Shown piece after piece: positions 45,170-50,367 of a DNA stretch of 50,367 nucleotides. This DNA is from UMGS1663 sp963558185. Lineage in GTDB: Bacteria > Bacillota > Clostridia > TANB77 > CAG-508. Under the pieces are notes generated by a model. That model was not told where the DNA came from. It searched no databases and saw nothing but the letters and a program-made list of their open reading frames with translations. Position 1 is the first letter of the stretch. Every line of letters begins with the position of its first letter. The stretch is from NCBI GenBank assembly GCA_963558185.1, contig CAUWFE010000011.1, forward strand, positions 1 through 50,367, in the 5' to 3' direction. Made by a program: the position numbers and the translations under genes.

Positions 45170-45388
45170 TTATTTTGCTCTCCAAGTAATTCTTCCTTTT
45201 GTTAAATCATATGGTGAAAGCTCTACTTTTACTTTATCTCCTGGTAATATTTTTATATAGTTCATTCTTAATTTTCCAGAAATATGAGCTAGTATTTGAT
45301 GTCCGTTTTCAAGTTCTACTTTGAAGTTTGTATTTGGTAAAGTTTCTACCACTGTTCCTTCTACTTCAATAACATCCTCTTTTGACAT
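45170..45388 (-). CDS. infA: Translation initiation factor IF-1
   Basis: IF-1 binds the A site during initiation. The 72-residue S1-fold protein (MSKEDVIEVEGTVVETLPN ... ITWRAK) is complete. The start is the ATG at 45388 behind GGAGGGG. The upstream in-frame ATG overlaps that site. It is the first gene of the infA-rpmJ-rpsM-rpsK-rpsD-rpoA-rplQ cluster, with its own consensus promoter, because map and adk are displaced upstream. Confidence 0.96.
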   Translation of the reverse strand: MSKEDVIEVEGTVVETLPNTNFKVELENGHQILAHISGKLRMNYIKILPGDKVKVELSPYDLTKGRITWRAK

Positions 45389-45452
45389 TTTCCCCTCCAT
45401 TTTCTTTGCTACATATATATTTTATAGCTTTTTGCTATAAGTCTTATACTGA

Positions 45453-45486
45453 TTAAATCAAGAATTAATCGCAATTCTTGATTTAA
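45453..45486 (-). promoter_or_regulatory. Hairpin in the infA leader
   Basis: Two perfect 14-base arms (TTAAATCAAGAATT and its complement) enclose a 6-base loop, just downstream of the infA promoter. No T run follows on the transcribed strand, so it is a leader structure or a protein-binding palindrome rather than a terminator. A smaller stem TATAGC/GCTATA follows near 45424-45440. Confidence 0.6.
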
Positions 45487-45503
45487 CTACTATTAGCTTA
45501 TAT

Positions 45504-45532
45504 AGTATATAATATTTTTGCAGTGTTGTCAA
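45504..45532 (-). promoter_or_regulatory. Promoter of the infA ribosomal operon
   Basis: On the minus strand TTGACA and TATACT are 17 bases apart. The start site would be near 45497, giving a leader of about 110 bases that includes the 14-bp hairpin. Confidence 0.8.
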
Positions 45533-45680
45533 TACTTCTAGGGTATTTTAATGATGAAAATTATGATTTTTTTATAATATCAGAAAAATCGAAGTTTTTT
45601 GGTTACATTACAATGTTAATTTTCCTTAGTTTGTGTGTATTTTACGAAGTAAAATACATATCTGGCAAATCCTTATTTTA

Positions 45681-46883
45681 TTACATAATGTACAGTGTAA
45701 CTCTAAAGCCTACATTAATAATTGCATTTCCATTTAGGCTACTACGAAGAGAAGCTACATTAAAACTATTTGGTACTTCTACTCCACCTCTACTTATATA
45801 TGAATCTTTAGTATTATTTTTTTCAGCTACATATTCTGAGTTATTACCTTCTAAATCATATATGTTTTGTACGTTGTCATTATCATTTTTTCCGCTATTT
45901 GTTTTAGACCCTGTGTGCCTTTTAGGTTCATTTACTTTTACGTTAAAAGTATTTCCTTTCGCATCTTGCTTTTTGTCTACAAATTTCATTACCATATCCC
46001 ATTGTATTCCTGAACATATTGATGTTTTTACACTATTATTATTGTACATTGCTTTTGAAGTTGTTTTTGCATTTTCTTGGGATATGTTGTTATAAACTAT
46101 AGCATTTTGCTTGCTTACAAGTGTATTTGTATTTTCTTTTCCAGTTTCATATCTTGCTATATAAAATCCATTATATTTTAGTACAGCTTTTCTTTCTTCT
46201 ATTTCGTTATTCTCTGCACTATCTACTTGTGGTTTAATTGCATCTGGTAAGTAGTTTATATCTGTAGTTATTGTAGATTCTAATGTAGTATCTGACCAAT
46301 TTCCATAAAAGCTAGGATATGTAAAATTTCTTTTATATTCATTTTCATCTTTTACTGGTATCCATACAAACTGGTTATATTTATTACGTACATCAGGATT
46401 TCCATCTCCATCGTTGTCTTCATTCCAATTTATATTTGTTAGTTCTTCTTTTGGTATATCATATATTACTAAACCATTTGCTATTTTTTGTTCACTTTCT
46501 ATTCCTGATACTGTAAATTCTGCTGGTACTGTTGCTTTATTTTGTCCATCATTGTAATTTTCTTTTTTAGTTACTTCTACAAATTTTCCTGGCATTACTT
46601 CTTCTGTTTGATTATTTGAATTATCATCTGAATTAGCATTGTTTTTTAATATTTTATCAATTTCAGCTGACATACTATTAAATCCATTTTGGGTATTAGT
46701 TTCTGCTGAAACCATTGAATTTGCTCCTATTTGTGCTTGTTTTAATATTCCATTTTTACCTAATACCATTGTTATACTTACACTAGCTAATATTATTAAT
46801 ATTACTATTGTAACTACTAATGCTATTAGGGTTATGCCTTGTTCATTTTTCGATAATTTTTGCATGTTTTCTCTTTTTTTCAT
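45681..46883 (-). CDS. Pilin-like N-terminus fused to FGE-like domain (2)
   Basis: The 400-residue paralogue has prepilin-type QG|ITLIALVVTIVILIILASVS with Ala instead of Glu at mature position 5. A conserved helix follows (GKNGILKQAQIGANSMVSAE), then an Asn/Asp-rich linker. The extracellular domain has QFVWIPVKDENEYKR, a RYETGKEN segment, IYDLEGNNSEYVAE and C-terminal ISRGGVEVP ... NVGFRVTLYIM. The domain fits the FGE-like C-type lectin fold. The ATG at 46883 follows GAGGA. The gene lies between infA and pilin-like gene 3, inside what is normally a continuous ribosomal cluster. Confidence 0.72.
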   Translation of the reverse strand: MKKRENMQKLSKNEQGITLIALVVTIVILIILASVSITMVLGKNGILKQAQIGANSMVSAETNTQNGFNSMSAEIDKILKNNANSDDNSNNQTEEVMPGKFVEVTKKENYNDGQNKATVPAEFTVSGIESEQKIANGLVIYDIPKEELTNINWNEDNDGDGNPDVRNKYNQFVWIPVKDENEYKRNFTYPSFYGNWSDTTLESTITTDINYLPDAIKPQVDSAENNEIEERKAVLKYNGFYIARYETGKENTNTLVSKQNAIVYNNISQENAKTTSKAMYNNNSVKTSICSGIQWDMVMKFVDKKQDAKGNTFNVKVNEPKRHTGSKTNSGKNDNDNVQNIYDLEGNNSEYVAEKNNTKDSYISRGGVEVPNSFNVASLRSSLNGNAIINVGFRVTLYIM

Positions 46884-47001
46884 ATATATATTCCTCATTA
46901 TCTACCTAAAAATTTTATATTATCGTTTACTTAATTCAAATTGCATATTTTTTGCTCTATCTCTACTTTTATATTTTATAACTTAATTGTTATTTTAGTA
47001 T

Positions 47002-48280
47002 TTACATATTTAAACATAACCTGAATCCAGTACTATTGTCTCTAAAATTTGAGTTAGCATTTCCGTGGATGACTAGTATAACTAAGGGTACTACTATAAT
47101 AAGCACCTCTTCTACAGCATGGATATACAGAACTACCATCATTTACATTAGTATATTCGGTTGTCCACTCTCCTATATTTGATGAGATATCATTTATTTT
47201 ACATACTTCATCTCCATTTGTTCCGGTATTTGATAAACTTTTATTTTTGCTTTTTTCATTTACATAATTTACATGTCCTGTTTCTTGTATATATGCTAGT
47301 GCAGTTCCCCATGCATAACTATTCATTAAATCACTTTTTACTGTTGTTGCAGCACTATATGTGTTTATAGATACTTTTGAAGCACTTATCTGTGTAATAT
47401 TATTCCATAATGTTCCTGTGATATAGCTCATTCTATTTTCTGAATATGCCGTTGATTTTTTACTTGCCGCTTTAAATTCTTCTGTGTTATCTCCAGATGC
47501 ATAACTTGATTCATATCTTCCTATGTAATATCCTCCATTTGTTTTTGCACTTTCCACAAATGCTTTCAAATTTTGGGCGGTTGCATTTAATCCATCTAGC
47601 TTATTACTTTCAATTCCATCTCTATGAATTAGTATTTCTTTATATGATGTGCCATATTCTTTTAGCTCAATTTCTTGTTCATAGTTTTTTTCATTTTCTT
47701 TTGTATATGCAGCTTGTACTAATGTTCTTGCCCCATCGTTTTGATTAAAAGTATATCTTCCTAACACTATTTCTTTACTTGTTGTTCCGTCATCTTTTAC
47801 AAAAGTTCCTACTGGTATCCATACAAACTGACTTCCTTTTACATTTTCATCTTTTGATGCTGATACATCTTCTATTACTATTCCTTGCTCAACTGTATCT
47901 CCTGAATCTGGTGCTACTATGAAACCACCTGGAATTACTACTTTGTTTCCTTTTGAATCTTCTACAGTTGTTTTATCGTCTGTAAATTCTTTTCCTGTAT
48001 CTTTCGCATTTTCTATTGTTTCCTTTGGTTGTTCCGGATTTTGTGAGCCTCCATTTCCACTTATTATTTTGTCAATTTCTGCTGACATACTGTTAAATCC
48101 TGCTTGAGTATTTGTTTCTGCCGATGCCATTGAGTTTGCTCCTTTTTTAGCCTGCTCAAATATTCCGTTATTTCCTAATACCATTGTCATACTAACTGCT
48201 GCTAATATTATTAAAATTACTATTGTAACTACTAAAGCTATTAAAGTTACACCTTTTTGTTCTTTTACTAATTTTTGCAT
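47002..48280 (-). CDS. Pilin-like N-terminus fused to FGE-like domain (3), needs a +1 shift
   Basis: The protein starts at the ATG 48280 (AAGGAG upstream) with MQKLVKEQKG|VTLIALVV and the same helix as the other two paralogues. The domain includes SQFVWIPVGTFV, RYESSYASGDN and ISSNIGEWTTEYTN, then RRGAYYSSTLSYTSHP. There a CGG codon (47065) is followed by AAA TGC TAA. Skipping the C restores GNANSNFRDNSTGFRLCLNM, the expected end of FGE-like domains (GFRxxL), total 425 residues. Without the shift the last core strand is missing. It shares a promoter layout with gene 1. Confidence 0.8.
47063..47065 (-). promoter_or_regulatory. Candidate +1 frameshift site at CGG (pilin-like gene 3)
   Basis: The context is CAT CCA CGG AAA TGC TAA. 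The +1 reading CCA GGA AAT GCT AAC continues into the conserved NFRDNSTGFRLCL segment. The preceding codon CCA differs from TTG in mtaB and DUF368, so the shared feature is CGG itself. Confidence 0.7.
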
Positions 48281-48333
48281 AGTATTTTCTCCTTTTCTTT
48301 TTATTTTTCTGTTTTTAATTTTATACATTCTAA

Positions 48334-48400
48334 ATTATATATTATCCGTTTATTTAATGCAATTACAATATAGTTACATTTATATTTCAATTTTGTTACA
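48334..48400 (-). promoter_or_regulatory. Promoter and GTTACA boxes of pilin-like gene 3
   Basis: TTGCAT and TATAAT (minus strand) are 17 bases apart. Boxes ATTACA (48362) and GTTACA (48373, 48395), as written on the plus strand, have the same order and spacing as before pilin-like gene 1. Confidence 0.6.
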
Positions 48401-48430
48401 TTTTCATCCATACATAACATATAATAGTCA

Positions 48431-48489
48431 AAAAAAGATAGCAAAACTAACCTGTATCTATTACAGGCTTTTCATTGCTATCTTTTTTT
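48431..48489 (-). terminator. Terminator between map and pilin-like gene 3
   Basis: AAAAAAAGATAGCAA pairs with TTGCTATCTTTTTTT, enclosing a smaller CCTGTA/TACAGG stem. The hairpin is flanked by T runs on both strands and separates map from the pilin-like genes. Confidence 0.75.
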
Positions 48490-48544
48490 AATTTTTTACT
48501 TATTACTTTTTTATTTAGTTTGCATATATTACAGTAAGCAACTT

Positions 48545-48667
<123 letters not shown>

Positions 48668-48758
48668 TATACAACATATAGCAGTATTTTTCTATATCTT
48701 TTTCTTTACATTTATATTACAAACATATTACGCTAAAATTTATATCAATATTTTTTAT

Positions 48759-49529
48759 CTATATTATTGTTAGAATTTCTGGCTCACCTTCTGTTATTAA
48801 AATTGTATTTTCATAATGTGCTGCATTAGTTCCATCTTCTGTTATTATTGTCCAACCATCATCTAGTTGTAATATCCCATCTCCTCCATATATAACCATT
48901 GGTTCTATGGCTAATGTCATTCCTGGTTCTAGTCTAATTCCTCTTCCTGCTTTTCCATAATTCGGAATTCCTGGATCTTCATGCATTTGTCTTCCTATTC
49001 CATGGCCTTGAAATTCTTTTACAACACTAAATCCATTCTTTTCAACAAATTCACCTATTGCATGTGAGATATCTCCTAATCTGTTACCTTTTTTTGCATA
49101 TTTTATTCCTTCAAAAAAAGCTTGTTTTGTTACATTTATTAATCTTTGTGTTTCTTTGTCTATTTTGCCAACTATATATGTTCGTGCACAGTCACCATTA
49201 AATCCATCTTTAAATGCTACTAGGTCAACACTAACAATGTCACCTTCTTTTAATATAACTTTTTTAGAAGGAATGCCATGTATTACTTCATCATTTACAG
49301 ATGCACATATAGAGCCTGGAAATGCTGGTACTCCCCTTACACCACTTGGATATCCCTTTTCTGCCGGAATTGCACCATTATTTCTCATTGTGTTTTCTGC
49401 AATTTTATCTAATTCCCAAGTTGAAATACCTGGTTTTATTGCTTCTTCTACAGCTTTTTGGGCTAAGGCTGCTACTCTACATGCTTCTTTCATTTTTTCT
49501 ATTTCTGATTTTGATTTAATTGTTACCAT
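48759..49529 (-). CDS. map: Methionine aminopeptidase, type I
   Basis: The enzyme removes the initiator methionine from nascent proteins. The 256-residue type Ia protein has the metal ligands in VSVDLVAFKDGFNGDCAR (two Asp), GHGIGRQMHEDP (His), and the Glu residues in LAIEPM and DGTNAAHYENT. AAAGAAGTG precedes the ATG. It follows adk by 14 bp. Confidence 0.97.
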   Translation of the reverse strand: MVTIKSKSEIEKMKEACRVAALAQKAVEEAIKPGISTWELDKIAENTMRNNGAIPAEKGYPSGVRGVPAFPGSICASVNDEVIHGIPSKKVILKEGDIVSVDLVAFKDGFNGDCARTYIVGKIDKETQRLINVTKQAFFEGIKYAKKGNRLGDISHAIGEFVEKNGFSVVKEFQGHGIGRQMHEDPGIPNYGKAGRGIRLEPGMTLAIEPMVIYGGDGILQLDDGWTIITEDGTNAAHYENTILITEGEPEILTII

Positions 49530-49543
49530 GTTTTCACTTCTTT

Positions 49544-50215
49544 CTATTTTTTATTATTAATATATTCTATTACATCTTCTGCTGCTTCTTTAGCTAATCT
49601 ATTTACTCGCGTGCTTACTTCTTCTGTTCTTAATACTCCTTGTTTTTCATAATATTCTATTAATGGGCTTGTTTTTTCATCATATATTGCAAGTCTTTGC
49701 TTTATAGCTTCTGGGTCTTTATCATCATCTCTTTGTATTAGCATTGCTCCACATTTATCGCAAATTCCTTCTATCTTTGGTGGATGCATTTTTAAATTGT
49801 ATGTTGCTTTACATTCTTGATTTGAACAAACTCTTCTTGTTAAAATTCTATCTAAAATTTCTTCTCTTGGTGTTACTAAATTGATTACTAAATCTACTTT
49901 TTTTCCTCTTTCTTTTAATACTTCATCTAATTTTTGTGCTTGCTGTATTGTTCGTGGAAATCCATCTAAAATTACACCTTGTTTTGCTATATCTGAATCT
50001 AATATATTAACTACCATAGGTACTGTTATTTCATCTGGTACTAAACATCCCTTTGAAATATATTTATCTGCTTCTATACCTAATTGTGTTTTTTCTTTAA
50101 TATTTTTTCTAAAAATATCTCCTGTAGATATTTGTGGCCATCCTGTTTTTTCACTTAAAAGGCCTGCTACTGTTCCTTTACCTGTTCCTTGTGCACCTAA
50201 CATAATTATATTCAT
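49544..50215 (-). CDS. adk: Adenylate kinase
   Basis: The enzyme interconverts ATP plus AMP and two ADP. The 223-residue long form has the P-loop GAQGTGKGT (residues 7-15), DGFPRT near 88, and a zinc-type LID with four cysteines (VCSNQECK and ICDKCGAM). GAGTTGG precedes the ATG. The adk-map pair is the remaining front part of a ribosomal cluster. No secY reading frame is visible in the 150 bases upstream. Confidence 0.97.
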   Translation of the reverse strand: MNIIMLGAQGTGKGTVAGLLSEKTGWPQISTGDIFRKNIKEKTQLGIEADKYISKGCLVPDEITVPMVVNILDSDIAKQGVILDGFPRTIQQAQKLDEVLKERGKKVDLVINLVTPREEILDRILTRRVCSNQECKATYNLKMHPPKIEGICDKCGAMLIQRDDDKDPEAIKQRLAIYDEKTSPLIEYYEKQGVLRTEEVSTRVNRLAKEAAEDVIEYINNKK

Positions 50216-50266
50216 TATTTAACCAACTCCTATTTAAATTTTTATTGTCTATAAAAGCACTTAAGT

Positions 50267-50275
50267 ATTATATCA
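50267..50275 (-). promoter_or_regulatory. Extended -10 promoter before adk
   Basis: TGATATAAT on the minus strand lies about 55 bases before the adk start and matches an extended -10 element. No good -35 is seen. It implies that adk-map can be transcribed independently of an upstream secY. Confidence 0.35.
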
Positions 50276-50367
50276 TTATTTTAACCTGTTGTATAGTGTT
50301 TTAAACATTTTTTCAGGGTCATTTCATAAAATATTACAAAATTGTAAAATAAATTAAAATATGTTAA

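Overview
The window comes from a strongly AT-rich, spore-forming, Gram-positive-type bacterium, most likely an uncultured gut Clostridia lineage. Evidence for this: low-GC codon use, strong AGGAGG-type ribosome binding sites, intact sigK and spoIIIE-type genes, a sortase, a BceRS/BceAB-type module, RNase J, DisA and RadA, and a Clostridia-like ribosomal cluster. I saw no tRNA, rRNA, CRISPR array or complete transposase. The taxonomic call is inference.

Layout. 66-2426 mutS2; 2702-3982 a DUF4143-type ATPase behind a promoter with three 11-bp repeats spaced 23 bp apart; 4039-7300 radA, disA and a membrane cyclophilin on the minus strand; 7318-12690 a GH15 enzyme, a beta-CASP metallo-hydrolase and an unknown 557-residue protein; 12748-16679 spoIIIE/ftsK, a coiled-coil protein and rsmD; 16866-17394 a KilA-N gene inside a repeat element; 17454-21874 sortase, HIT protein, a short alanyl-tRNA synthetase and mtaB; 22027-25281 an SPFH protein, a 47-residue protein, two half-size TSUP permeases and a cysteine desulfurase; 25452-31384 membrane proteins and the BceRS/AB module; 31569-38156 a PH-domain protein, RNase J, guanine deaminase, sigK, nagZ and a DUF368 protein; 38368-50215 three pilin-like proteins, a U32 peptidase and the rplQ-rpoA-rpsD-rpsK-rpsM-rpmJ-infA cluster. 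In that cluster, map and adk are separated from infA by two of the pilin-like genes.

Main finding. Scanning every called gene by eye for in-frame CGG, I found only four CGG codons in about 45 kb of coding sequence. They lie in mtaB, nagZ, the DUF368 gene and one pilin-like gene. At all four, the zero frame stops within 2 to 7 codons, and skipping one base (reading C|GGN) opens a long continuation. In mtaB it restores the family GCKVNQ motif, in DUF368 most of the membrane protein, and in the pilin-like protein the GFRLCL end of its FGE-like domain. In nagZ it adds a 30-residue tail. CGC and other Arg codons are read normally. This suggests that CGG is unassigned or decoded as a four-base codon, giving recurrent +1 frameshifting.

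Other points. A short inverted-repeat family with GTTACTATYTAAT-like ends occurs five times, once carrying KilA-N and otherwise as deletion derivatives. Two pilin-like genes share a promoter with identically spaced GTTACA boxes. A (CT)19 tract lies inside a small ORF and could switch its frame. RNase J has a long AU-rich leader back to back with a second consensus promoter.
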